Positions 14,507 through 22,432 of a stretch of 22,811 nt of DNA are shown piece by piece (within the stretch, counting starts at the first letter, position 1; each line of letters opens with the position of its first letter). The notes under the pieces were generated by a model that was not told the origin of the DNA, searched no databases, and worked only from the letters and a program-made list of their open reading frames with translations. Position numbers and translations under genes: made by a program. The DNA lies in assembly GCA_025728395.1 (NCBI GenBank), contig JAOBJR010000097.1, positions 1 to 22,811 on the forward strand. Reading direction: 5' to 3'. The stretch comes from Candidatus Lightella neohaematopini (lineage in GTDB: Bacteria; Pseudomonadota; Gammaproteobacteria; Enterobacterales; Enterobacteriaceae).

Positions 14507-16312
14507 TTATATTATAGAATAGTTATACTGTAAACATAAAGCATAGTATTTTTTATTAATTTTTATATTATGATTTATAATAACATTATTTGTAATAATA
14601 TAATCTGATAAATATTTCGTCATGATTTTCGTAAATATATCATATATACTATTAGATAGTATATTAATTAAGCTAATATTATCATTAGTAAACCATTTTA
14701 ATTGAAACTCATTTATTTTTGCTAAACTAGCTGCTTTATTAATAGCATCATCAAAATCTCCTATTTGATCTACTAATCCATATTTCATAGCATCGTATCC
14801 GCACCACACACGTCCTTGACTAATATTATTAATTTCATTTAGTGATTTATGTCTTGATTTAGCTACCAAATTAATAAATTTATCATATATAAATTGTGTG
14901 TTAATTCTTATTAATTTAACTATTTCTAATGGTAATTTTTTATTTATTGATATGTCAGCTAGTGGAGAATTTGATACACCATCTCTATGTATTCCAACAT
15001 AATCTAATAAATTTTCTATAGTATTAATTACACTAAAAACACCAATAGACCCGGTTATAGTACTAGAATCAGCAATAATATAATCAGCAGCTGTAGATAT
15101 CCAATAGCCACCAGAAGCATCAATATTTCCCATAGAAACAATAATTGGTTTATTAGTAGTAGTATGTACTCGTTCTAATGCAGTTCTAATTAATTCTGAT
15201 ATATAAACACTACCTCCAGGACTATTTATTCTTAATAATATTGATTTTACATTATCATCTAGACGAGCACAATTAATATATTTAATTATATTGTTATAAG
15301 ATGATATTTTATCATCAATTAAAATACTATTAATAAAAATTATTGCAATCTTATTATTTATTTTGGTTATCTTGTTATTTATATGATAATTATATATACT
15401 AACACAATTATAAGTTTTATTTTTTTTATCATAACCAAAAATATTAATCATTAATTTTTCAAATTTATTATATGATAAAATATCGTCTACTAGTTTATGC
15501 TTTAATGCAAATTTAGACAAATCGTTATCTTTTTCTAATTCTAATACAGTACTAATTATGCTAGGATATATTTGTTTTTTACTAATATGTCTATTACTTA
15601 TTATATCATTTAAATAAACATTCCAAATTTTATTAATCAAATCTTTATTAACATTTTTAGTATCATTTGACATATTATCTCTAAAGAATGGTTCTACAGC
15701 TGATTTATATTTACCTACTCTAAATATATAGCTATTAACTTTTATTTTATTAAGTAATGATTTATAGTAGTAATTGTTCATAGAAATACCATGAATACTA
15801 ACAAAACCACCATTAATTAAATAAATTTTATTTGCAAAACTAGCAAGATAATACTGTATTTGATTATAACTATTACCAATTGCGTATATTGGCTTTCCTA
15901 TACTAGAAAATTCTTTTAAAATTTTACCTAAATATCTTAAAGATACTAAATCAATATTAACTAAATTATCTAAATCTAATACTAAACCACTAATATTATT
16001 ATCTTGCTTTGCTTTACGTATGATATTTGCAATATCATATAAAGAATTAAGGTTTTTGTTACTAAAAATAACATTTCTAATACTATTAGAACTACTAGTA
16101 TTTATTGGTTTATCAATAATATCTCCTTTTAAATTGACAACTAGTGCTCCTTTATATTTACTTAAAAATAAATTATTAGTATTACAGTATGTTATTATTC
16201 CGATAATAATTAGAAATAAAATAAAAATATTATATAAAAAATTTCTAATAAAATTTAATATATTCCAAATAATTTTAACAGGAAAAACAAATATTAATCT
16301 TAATATATGCAT
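14507..16312 (-). CDS. sppA: Protease IV (signal peptide peptidase) SppA
   Basis: SppA is an inner-membrane serine protease facing the periplasm that degrades cleaved signal peptides. The 601-residue protein (E. coli 618) has one N-terminal membrane segment (about 25-42). The tandem repeat structure follows: the N-terminal half carries the catalytic base Lys203 in FRVGKYKSAVEPF, and the C-terminal half the nucleophile Ser400 in MGNIDASGGYWIST. Other matches are QYYLASFANKIYL, RINSPGGSVYISE, TITGSIGVFSVI, DGVSNSPLADISI, GRVWCGYDAMKYGLVDQIGDFDDAI and the end YALCLQYN (E. coli YAFCLTCAN). The E. coli consensus GGMAASGG is GNIDASGG here, leaving Ser in place. Both members of the Ser/Lys dyad are present, so activity is expected. 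It lies 3' of tRNA-Tyr on the same strand. Its retention fits an exporting, double-membrane symbiont. Confidence 0.96.
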   Translation of the reverse strand: MHILRLIFVFPVKIIWNILNFIRNFLYNIFILFLIIIGIITYCNTNNLFLSKYKGALVVNLKGDIIDKPINTSSSNSIRNVIFSNKNLNSLYDIANIIRKAKQDNNISGLVLDLDNLVNIDLVSLRYLGKILKEFSSIGKPIYAIGNSYNQIQYYLASFANKIYLINGGFVSIHGISMNNYYYKSLLNKIKVNSYIFRVGKYKSAVEPFFRDNMSNDTKNVNKDLINKIWNVYLNDIISNRHISKKQIYPSIISTVLELEKDNDLSKFALKHKLVDDILSYNKFEKLMINIFGYDKKNKTYNCVSIYNYHINNKITKINNKIAIIFINSILIDDKISSYNNIIKYINCARLDDNVKSILLRINSPGGSVYISELIRTALERVHTTTNKPIIVSMGNIDASGGYWISTAADYIIADSSTITGSIGVFSVINTIENLLDYVGIHRDGVSNSPLADISINKKLPLEIVKLIRINTQFIYDKFINLVAKSRHKSLNEINNISQGRVWCGYDAMKYGLVDQIGDFDDAINKAASLAKINEFQLKWFTNDNISLINILSNSIYDIFTKIMTKYLSDYIITNNVIINHNIKINKKYYALCLQYNYSII

Positions 16313-16367
16313 CTTAATATTATTAATTTATATTTAAAAGTTAGAACTAGTGAATAACACTAAATAT

Positions 16368-16395
16368 TAAATAACTTAATTAAAGTAGTTATTTA
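16368..16395 (-). repeat. Inverted repeat just 3' of tRNA-Tyr
   Basis: TAAATAAC (16368-16375) and GTTATTTA (16388-16395) form an 8-bp stem with a 12-base loop, beginning 9 bases beyond the tRNA discriminator base in the direction of transcription. It could mark transcript end or 3' processing, but no T-run follows, so it is not a standard intrinsic terminator. Confidence 0.3.
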
Positions 16396-16403
16396 TAAAA
16401 TTT

Positions 16404-16485
16404 TAGTGGGGGAAGGATTCGAACCTTCGAAGTCAAAGACGACAGATTTACAGTCTGCTCCCTTTAGCCACTCGGGAACCCCACC
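16404..16485 (-). tRNA. tRNA-Tyr (anticodon GTA), CCA not encoded
   Basis: Read on the minus strand it starts GGTGGGGTTCCCGAG and closely follows E. coli tRNA-Tyr, with a long class II variable arm and the T-arm GAAGG-TTCGAAT-CCTTC. The anticodon GTA (16449-16451) sits in loop CTGTAAA, and A36-A37-A38 gives the MiaA target. The acceptor stem is GGTGGGG against CCCCACT, so the first pair is G1-U72 where E. coli has G1-C72. The top of the anticodon stem also ends in a G-U pair (GCAGA/TCTGT). Discriminator A73 is at 16404 and is followed by AAA, so CCA must be added after transcription. The length of 82 bases without CCA equals E. coli. A weak TATTAT lies 11-16 bases upstream. It is the most G+C-rich stretch of the window. 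Confidence 0.98.
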
Positions 16486-16610
16486 ATACAGTAACATAAT
16501 AAACTTTACTACATAATATAAATAATTTAAATTATAAATGCTAAAAATATTTTGTAAATATAAAGTTAATTAATTATTTTTATCTTTTTTAATAAATATA
16601 TTATCTAATT

Positions 16611-18059
16611 CTATAATAATGGACTAAAAAGATAAAATAATTTTTCTATAATACGTTTCCAAAATGGTCTATTTATCCATTCTGATGTTTTAATTAAAAA
16701 AGAATTTGTTATATATGTTTTCTGTATTTTTAGTAATTGTTTATTAAATTTATTATCATCAATAATTAGTATTAATTCTGAATTTAATTTTAAACTTCTG
16801 ATATCTAAATTTACTGTACCTACTATGCTTATGTTGTTATCAATAATTATACTTTTAGTATGTAAAAAACCACCTTTAAATTGATTAATCTTAACTCCAG
16901 CATCTAATAATTCGGTAAAAAATACTCTACTTGCCCAATTTACTAAAATAGAATCACTTTTAATTGGTATAATAATGTCTACTTTTACTCCTCTATTAGC
17001 TGCATTACAAATTGCTTTGAGAAGATCATTACTTGGTATTAGATAAGGTGTTGTTATAACTAATTTTTTACGGGCTGCGTAAATAGAAGTTACCAATACT
17101 TGATTAATAATATTCTTAGAAAGAATTAAATTAGAAGATATTACTTGTACTATAGCGCTATTATATAATATATCTGAAATTTTTTTTGGAAATGATGGTA
17201 AAATTAATTCATTAGTTTCTATTTTCCATTCGCAAGAAAATATTATACTCATAATATTAGCTATACATCCTTCCATTCTAACCATAATATCAACTAACTT
17301 ACCTAAGTTAGACTTATAATAGTTAGGATCTATCATATTCATACTACCAGTATAAGTAATATTATTATCGATAATAATTACTTTCTTATGTTGACGAATA
17401 TCTATTCTATTAATAAAAATATGTAGGATACTAATTTTAAAAGCTTCTACTATAGTAATACCAGCTGTACGTAATTTTTTATGATAATCACTACGAAAAA
17501 ACTTCAGACTACCGACTGAATCTAAGATTATTCTACAATTAACCCCTCTTTTAGCAGCTATAATTAATGCCTGTATTACTTTTTTTATTAACCCATCAGT
17601 ATTCCATATATAAAAAATAATATCTATATTATTTTTAGCTAAATTAATATCATTAATAATACTTATTATAGTATCATTACTATCAGTGAATAATTTTATT
17701 TTTTTTACTTTAACTTCATTTACCCTATGTTGATGTTTATATAATTGAAATAGTGATCTTGCAGTTTTACTGCTGTTATTACCCAAATACTTTCTATACT
17801 TATTATTAAATTTATTAAGCCAATAATATACTGGCATTAATAATTTTTTTCCTCTATTAATTTTTATCTTACTAATGTTAATTTCACCAAATAATAAATA
17901 CATGATTATACCAATAATTGGTAACATATGAATTATCATTATCCAAGCTATAGTAGAAGATACATCGTGATTATATAATATAATTCTTATGGAAATAAAA
18001 ATTATAAATATCCAATATATTATAATTAAAAACCAATTTTTTATAATAAAAATTATCAT
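16611..18059 (-). CDS. clsA: Cardiolipin synthase ClsA
   Basis: ClsA joins two phosphatidylglycerols into cardiolipin at the inner membrane. The 482-residue protein (E. coli 486) has two N-terminal membrane spans (about 5-28 and 36-57). Two phospholipase-D HKD motifs follow: H224-K226-D231 in RQHKKVIIIDNNITYTGSMN, and H400-K402-D407 in FLHTKSIIIDNNISIVGTVN. Both are complete. NMIDPNYYK, RMEGCIANIMSIIFSCEW and FFTELLDAGVKI are further E. coli-like blocks. ClsB and ClsC lack this pair of N-terminal spans, so ClsA is the better assignment. The order clsA, yciC, ribA follows the E. coli chromosome order of these genes, with many genes deleted between them. Together with acpS it shows that the symbiont makes its own membrane phospholipids. 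Confidence 0.95.
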   Translation of the reverse strand: MIIFIIKNWFLIIIYWIFIIFISIRIILYNHDVSSTIAWIMIIHMLPIIGIIMYLLFGEINISKIKINRGKKLLMPVYYWLNKFNNKYRKYLGNNSSKTARSLFQLYKHQHRVNEVKVKKIKLFTDSNDTIISIINDINLAKNNIDIIFYIWNTDGLIKKVIQALIIAAKRGVNCRIILDSVGSLKFFRSDYHKKLRTAGITIVEAFKISILHIFINRIDIRQHKKVIIIDNNITYTGSMNMIDPNYYKSNLGKLVDIMVRMEGCIANIMSIIFSCEWKIETNELILPSFPKKISDILYNSAIVQVISSNLILSKNIINQVLVTSIYAARKKLVITTPYLIPSNDLLKAICNAANRGVKVDIIIPIKSDSILVNWASRVFFTELLDAGVKINQFKGGFLHTKSIIIDNNISIVGTVNLDIRSLKLNSELILIIDDNKFNKQLLKIQKTYITNSFLIKTSEWINRPFWKRIIEKLFYLFSPLL

Positions 18060-18171
18060 ATCAAATTATTTATATAATATCTTAAAAAACTAATATACAT
18101 AATTTTATAGATAAATATACATATAGATAAGACATGATTAATTAGTTACCACTAAAAAAATAGTAAAAATA

Positions 18172-18918
18172 TTATTTATTTATAAATAGATATAATCTAA
18201 CTATATAAATAGTTAATATTGACAATAGTAAATTATTTACACTATTTAATATTATATTAGTAGCTAGTGGAGTGATAAAAAATAATTTAGTTATTATTAT
18301 TAATAATACCATTTTTATTATAAGCCACAAAAGTATTATTGGATATACTAGTTTAAAATTATTTATACCAAAAATAATACTGTTATATATTGATTTACTT
18401 ATACTGACTTGATTAGTGAATAATATTATTGGAGAAAAACTTAATAATATTGTTAATATAACACCAGGTATAACTAATAATAATAGTCCAAATTGGATAA
18501 TTATAGTTAATAAAAAAATTAAAATAGATAACCTTGGTAATTTTTTTGTCAGAAAAAAAATTAATATTTTTACTATTTGTTCTTTTTTAGTATATTTTAA
18601 AATATCTATCATTATTAACATACCACTAATTATAAGAATATTATTTATTAAATTAGTTATAGTATTAATGATAGATACTTTTAAAAGTAAATGTTGTTGT
18701 TCTGAGGATAATTGTTGTATAAATTGATTTAAATTTAAGTTACCGTGCTCGATAATAATGTTATTTAATAATAATTTTTCATTAAAGGAAATTAATGTAT
18801 GATTAATTAATGTATTAATTATTGATACTATTAGTACCAACATCATAATATTATAAAATTGATTACGTATAAAATTAGTTACATCAAAATAAATATTACG
18901 TAATATGTTAATTGACAT
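18172..18918 (-). CDS. yciC: YciC family (UPF0259) inner membrane protein
   Basis: The function of this family is not established. The 248-residue protein (E. coli YciC 247) matches along its length: MSI...DVTNFIRNQFYNIM at the start (E. coli DTGNFFRNQFMTIL), LNQFIQQLSSEQQHLLLKVS (E. coli LVQNMSPEQQQILLQAS), LPRLSILIFLLTIIIQFGLLLLVIPGVILTILLSFSPII, and IVRLYLFINK at the end (E. coli LFRLYMLIRQ). About six hydrophobic segments are seen: near 20-40, 85-107, 133-150, 150-172, 190-212 and 225-245. A TAGGAA ribosome binding site (18924-18929 on the plus map) lies 5 bases before the ATG. It sits between ribA and clsA as in E. coli order. Retention of a poorly known membrane protein in so reduced a genome suggests an important envelope role. 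Confidence 0.93.
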   Translation of the reverse strand: MSINILRNIYFDVTNFIRNQFYNIMMLVLIVSIINTLINHTLISFNEKLLLNNIIIEHGNLNLNQFIQQLSSEQQHLLLKVSIINTITNLINNILIISGMLIMIDILKYTKKEQIVKILIFFLTKKLPRLSILIFLLTIIIQFGLLLLVIPGVILTILLSFSPIILFTNQVSISKSIYNSIIFGINNFKLVYPIILLWLIIKMVLLIIITKLFFITPLATNIILNSVNNLLLSILTIYIVRLYLFINK

Positions 18919-19097
18919 TAATATTCCTACTAGTATTAATTATTACTTATAGATACAACAAAATATTACTATCAGTAAAGTAATGATTTTATTTTACATA
19001 TTATACATAAAATAAACTACTTAAATAAAATTATATTATATCTTCTCAATTATATTAACTAATAAAATTAAGATATAATTTTAAATTATTTATAAAA

Positions 19098-19679
19098 TTA
19101 TAACATATGGCCCATTTTATTTGCTTTAGTATCTAAATAGTGGGCATTATTTATGTTACGTCCTACAATAAGTGGTACTCTTTCAGTAATACTAATTCCA
19201 AATTTTAATAAAATTTCTATTTTTTTTGGATTATTAGTAAGTAATTTTATTTTTTTTATTCCAAGTATTTTTAGTATGTCAGCACACAGAGAAAAATCTC
19301 TTTCATCAGCAGCAAATCCTAATTTATTATTAGCTTCTACAGTATCAGCACCATTATCTTGTAACGAATACGCACGAATTTTATTAATTAAACCAATATT
19401 TCTTCCTTCTTGTCTATGATATATTAGTATCCCGTTACCTTCTTTAACAATTTGAATAATTGCAGATTTTAATTGAAAACCACAATCACATCTTAGACTA
19501 AATAATGCATCTCCAGTTAAACATTCTGAATGAATTCTTGTTAATATTGAGTCATGTTTAATATTACCGTAAATTAATGCTATATGATTTTTTTTAGTTA
19601 AAACTTCTTCAAACCCAAATAATAAAAAATTACCCCATTGTGTTGGTAGTTTAGATTTTGCTTCAAGTTTAACTTTCAT
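19098..19679 (-). CDS. ribA: GTP cyclohydrolase II RibA
   Basis: RibA opens GTP to 2,5-diamino-6-ribosylamino-4(3H)-pyrimidinone 5'-phosphate, the first committed riboflavin step. From the chosen ATG the protein has 193 residues (E. coli 196) and aligns from MKVKLEAKSKLPTQWGNF (E. coli MQLKRVAEAKLPTPWGDF). The zinc ligands Cys53, Cys64 and Cys66 lie in SECLTGDALFSLRCDCGFQL. YHRQEGRNIGL, ADTVEANNKLGFAADERDF, LLTNNPKKIEIL and RVPLIVGRN are intact, including the catalytic Asp and Arg of ADERDF. An upstream ATG at 19706 would add MLYYFLGKG, but that stretch contains the ribosome binding site. No FMN riboswitch is visible upstream. It is a lone RibA, not fused to RibB. It is among the least diverged proteins here, suggesting strong selection on riboflavin supply. 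Confidence 0.98.
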   Translation of the reverse strand: MKVKLEAKSKLPTQWGNFLLFGFEEVLTKKNHIALIYGNIKHDSILTRIHSECLTGDALFSLRCDCGFQLKSAIIQIVKEGNGILIYHRQEGRNIGLINKIRAYSLQDNGADTVEANNKLGFAADERDFSLCADILKILGIKKIKLLTNNPKKIEILLKFGISITERVPLIVGRNINNAHYLDTKANKMGHML

Positions 19680-19680
19680 A

Positions 19681-19689
19681 CCTTTCCCC
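19681..19689 (-). promoter_or_regulatory. Ribosome binding site fixing the ribA start
   Basis: On the minus strand GGGGAAAGG lies directly before the ATG at 19679, with the GGGGA part (19685-19689) 5 bases from the start. It favours this ATG over the in-frame one 27 bases upstream, in agreement with the protein alignment. Confidence 0.65.
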
Positions 19690-20283
19690 AGAAAATAATA
19701 TAACATATAAGTTTACTATAATAAATAATATTATATAATGTTTAACTATTAGATTATTAAATACAAATAAAAGATTTTAATAATAATTAAAATTTTAAAT
19801 TAATTAAATAAAACAAATTACAAAATAATTATTTTATGTTATTTTTACCCTGCTAATAATTAACAGTATTATTATATACTTTTTAAGTAGAAGATTATTA
19901 TTTTACTTATACATAATTAAATTTGTATTGTTTTATAAGATACTTTTAGTATACAAAAGATATGTATCCTATAATAACATAAATTTACTTAAATTAATTA
20001 GTTAACATGTTATTAATTTATGTAAAAAATAATAATTTTAGGTAACTATTTCATAGTTAATTTTAATTAATTTTAGTATACATATACATAGTATTTTTTA
20101 CTGTGTTTGAATTAGTACTCTAAGTTGATATACAAGTATAGTTATTATGTTCGTATTACTTATGTATTAAGTAAATATAATTCATACATATTTTTAGTAA
20201 ATAATAGTATTACAAAATAAAATTATTATCGATTTAATAAAATATAACTTATTTGTTAATTTAGTTAGTTTAATTTAATTAAT
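19690..20283. other. Gene-free spacer between divergent ribA and miaA
   Basis: About 590 bases that must hold the promoters of both ribA (leftward) and miaA (rightward). I see no coding frame, tRNA or riboswitch-like G+C-rich structure. Inverted repeats include ACATAAATT (19977-19985) with AATTTATGT (20015-20023), enclosing the palindrome TAACATGTTA (20003-20012), and TAACTA (20043-20048) with TAGTTA (20054-20059). The last pair has the same arms as the palindromes before tadA and glyA. In E. coli mutL precedes miaA and ribA lies far away, so this is a rearrangement join plus decayed sequence. Confidence 0.65.
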
Positions 20284-21237
20284 ATGATTAATATAATAAA
20301 AAAAAATAGATATCCGTATATTATTATAATAATGGGCCCAACTGCTTCTGGTAAAAGTAAATTTGTGATTAAATTAAGAAACTATATTCCTATAGATATT
20401 ATTAGTGTTGATTCAACTTTAATATATAAAGGAATGGATATAGGGACAGCAAAGCCACCAAAAAAAATATTAAATAAAGTACCTCATAAATTAATTGATA
20501 TATGTAATCCTGATGAGTTATATTCAGTTGGTGATTTTTATTATGATGCAACTAAAGAAATAAATTATATATTGAAAAATAATCGCATACCATTACTTGT
20601 TGGTGGTAGCATGTTTTATTTTAAAACATTAATTAACGGGCTTCCATTATTACCAAAGAGTAATTTCTTTTTAAGAAGACATATTAATAATTTAATAAAA
20701 AATTTTGGTTTTGGATTAGTAAATTATTTATTTAATAAAATTAATTTCACTATTACTAATAATATTAACAATAATGATATTCAGAGACTAACCCGTTCCA
20801 TAGAAGTATTTTTACTATCCAAAAAAACTATTTATGAGTTAACTAATAAGCAAAAACTAATAAAATTACCTTATAAAATATATAAATTTTGTTTAATGCC
20901 AGACAGTAAATCTATATTAGATAAGCGTATTAAATATCGTTTTTATAAAATGTTATCTTTAGGTTTTGAAAATGAAGTAAATACATTATTTATTAACAAT
21001 AAATTAAGATTTGATATGCCATCTTCTAAATGTATCGGATACAAACAAATGCTATTGTACATTATTGGTAAAATTAGCTACAAAGATATGATTCAACAAT
21101 CAATAACTGCTACTCGGCAATTGGCTAAAAAACAAATTAATTGGATTAATAATAGTTACATTAATGATATGTATTGGTTAAATAGTAATAACTACGATAA
21201 ATCAATTAAAGATTTAATTAAAATTATTTCTTACTAG
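20284..21237 (+). CDS. miaA: tRNA dimethylallyltransferase MiaA
   Basis: MiaA adds a dimethylallyl group from DMAPP to N6 of A37 in tRNAs reading UNN codons, steadying codon-anticodon pairing. The 317-residue protein (E. coli 316) has the P-loop GPTASGKS (18-25), IISVDSTLIYKGMDIGTAKPP, PHKLIDI, RIPLLVGGSMFYFKTLI, DIQRLTRSIEVF, MPSSKCIGYKQML and ATRQLAKKQINWI, all close to E. coli. No residue expected for catalysis is missing. No clear ribosome binding site precedes the ATG. In E. coli the next genes are hfq and hflX, then hflK. Here only 58 bases separate miaA from hflK, so hfq and hflX have been lost from this place. Its donor comes from the MEP pathway (ispG), and the tRNA-Tyr of this window is a predicted substrate. 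Confidence 0.97.
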   Translation: MINIIKKNRYPYIIIIMGPTASGKSKFVIKLRNYIPIDIISVDSTLIYKGMDIGTAKPPKKILNKVPHKLIDICNPDELYSVGDFYYDATKEINYILKNNRIPLLVGGSMFYFKTLINGLPLLPKSNFFLRRHINNLIKNFGFGLVNYLFNKINFTITNNINNNDIQRLTRSIEVFLLSKKTIYELTNKQKLIKLPYKIYKFCLMPDSKSILDKRIKYRFYKMLSLGFENEVNTLFINNKLRFDMPSSKCIGYKQMLLYIIGKISYKDMIQQSITATRQLAKKQINWINNSYINDMYWLNSNNYDKSIKDLIKIISY

Positions 21238-21285
21238 AATAAAATTCTAATTAGTGTAATTACAAAAAATTTATATAAAAGTAAA

Positions 21286-21290
21286 CGGAG
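21286..21290 (+). promoter_or_regulatory. Shine-Dalgarno site of hflK
   Basis: CGGAG lies 5 bases before the hflK ATG at 21296, within an otherwise nearly G-free gap. It confirms the start and suggests strong initiation compared with most genes in this window, which lack a visible site. Confidence 0.6.
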
Positions 21291-21295
21291 TTATT

Positions 21296-22387
21296 ATGTT
21301 TTTAAAAAATATTTTAAAGAAAAACTACAATAATAATTTTTGGAATAAAAATAATCAAAAATGGGAAAAACGAAATAATTATGAAAAAGAACCTCCAAAT
21401 TTAGATGAAATGTTTATTAATCTTTTTAGAAAGATAAATAAAGTTTTTAGTTTAAAACCAATGAAAAAATCTATTGGTAATAAGTTTTTGATTCTATTTA
21501 TTATATTATGTATTACTGTTTGGTTTTTTAGTGGTTTTTATACTATTAAAGAAGCTGAAAGAGGATTAATTTTACGTTTAGGTAAATTTAATCATATTGT
21601 TTATCCAGGATTAAATTGGAAACCAACATTCATAGATAAATTAATTACTATTAATGTAGAATCAGTTAAAGAACTAGTAGCATCAGGCATTATGTTAACA
21701 GCAGATGAAAATGTAGTTCGTGTTGAAATGAATGTGCAATATAAAATTACTAATCCAAAATTATATTTATTTAGTGTTGTTAATGCAGATGATAGCTTAA
21801 AACAAGCTACAGATAGTGCTCTACGCGAAGTAATTGGAAAATACGATATGGATCGTATTTTAACTGAAGGAAGAACATTAATACGTAATGACACTTATAA
21901 AACTATTGAAAATACTATTAAACCATACAATATGGGTATTACTGTTTTAGACGTAAATTTTCAAACAGCTCGTCCACCAGAAGAGGTAAAAGAAGCTTTT
22001 GATGATGCTATTGCTGCTAGAGAAAATGAACAACAATATATTCGTGAGGCAGAAGCGTACGCTAATGAAGTGCAACCTCATGCTTATGGACAAGCACAAA
22101 GAATTCTTGAAGAAGGACGATCCTACAGTATAAAAAAGATATTGACAGCTCAAGGAGAAGTTTTAAAATTTAATAAACTTTTATCTGAATATAAAGTTTT
22201 CCCTGAAATTACTAAAAAAAGACTATATTTAGATACTTTAGAAAAAATTTTTAAAGATACAAAAAAAGTATTAGTAAGTAATACTAATTGTAGTAATATA
22301 CTATTGTCATTAAATAAAATTTTTGATATAGAACATAATACTAATTATAACAATTCATATCTTAATGATAAAATAAATAAAAAATAA
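21296..22387 (+). CDS. hflK: FtsH protease regulator HflK (SPFH family)
   Basis: HflK and HflC form a large periplasmic cage on the inner membrane around the FtsH protease and modulate its action on membrane proteins. The 363-residue protein (E. coli 419) has a hydrophilic N-terminal region of about 60 residues that is rich in Asn and Lys instead of the Gly-rich E. coli stretch. PPNLDEMF remains of PPDLDDIF. One membrane span follows (63-79), then the SPFH domain: SGFYTIKEAERGLILRLGKF, PGLNWKPTFID, ASGIMLTADENVVRVEMNVQYKITNP, IGKYDMDRILTEGR and DVNFQTARPPEEVKEAFDDAIAARENEQQYIREAEAY. The coiled-coil stalk is present and the C-terminal Gln/Ser tail is shortened. hflC follows after 45 bases. Confidence 0.96.
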   Translation: MFLKNILKKNYNNNFWNKNNQKWEKRNNYEKEPPNLDEMFINLFRKINKVFSLKPMKKSIGNKFLILFIILCITVWFFSGFYTIKEAERGLILRLGKFNHIVYPGLNWKPTFIDKLITINVESVKELVASGIMLTADENVVRVEMNVQYKITNPKLYLFSVVNADDSLKQATDSALREVIGKYDMDRILTEGRTLIRNDTYKTIENTIKPYNMGITVLDVNFQTARPPEEVKEAFDDAIAARENEQQYIREAEAYANEVQPHAYGQAQRILEEGRSYSIKKILTAQGEVLKFNKLLSEYKVFPEITKKRLYLDTLEKIFKDTKKVLVSNTNCSNILLSLNKIFDIEHNTNYNNSYLNDKINKK

Positions 22388-22432
22388 TATAAATGATAAA
22401 TTAAATAGATAAAAAAATCGTTATTTGTATAA

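Noticed and set aside
16020..16337. Hydrophobic 105-codon plus-strand frame opposite sppA and its upstream gap (also 14237-14470, 18416-18727 and 19153-19419)
   Set aside because: Antisense to real genes. The hydrophobic look comes from reading A-rich Lys/Asn codons backwards as T-rich Phe/Ile/Leu codons.
18988..19016. 9-bp A/T hairpin 3' of ribA as a terminator
   Set aside because: No G-C pairs, 11-base loop and about 80 bases past the stop; indistinguishable from chance.
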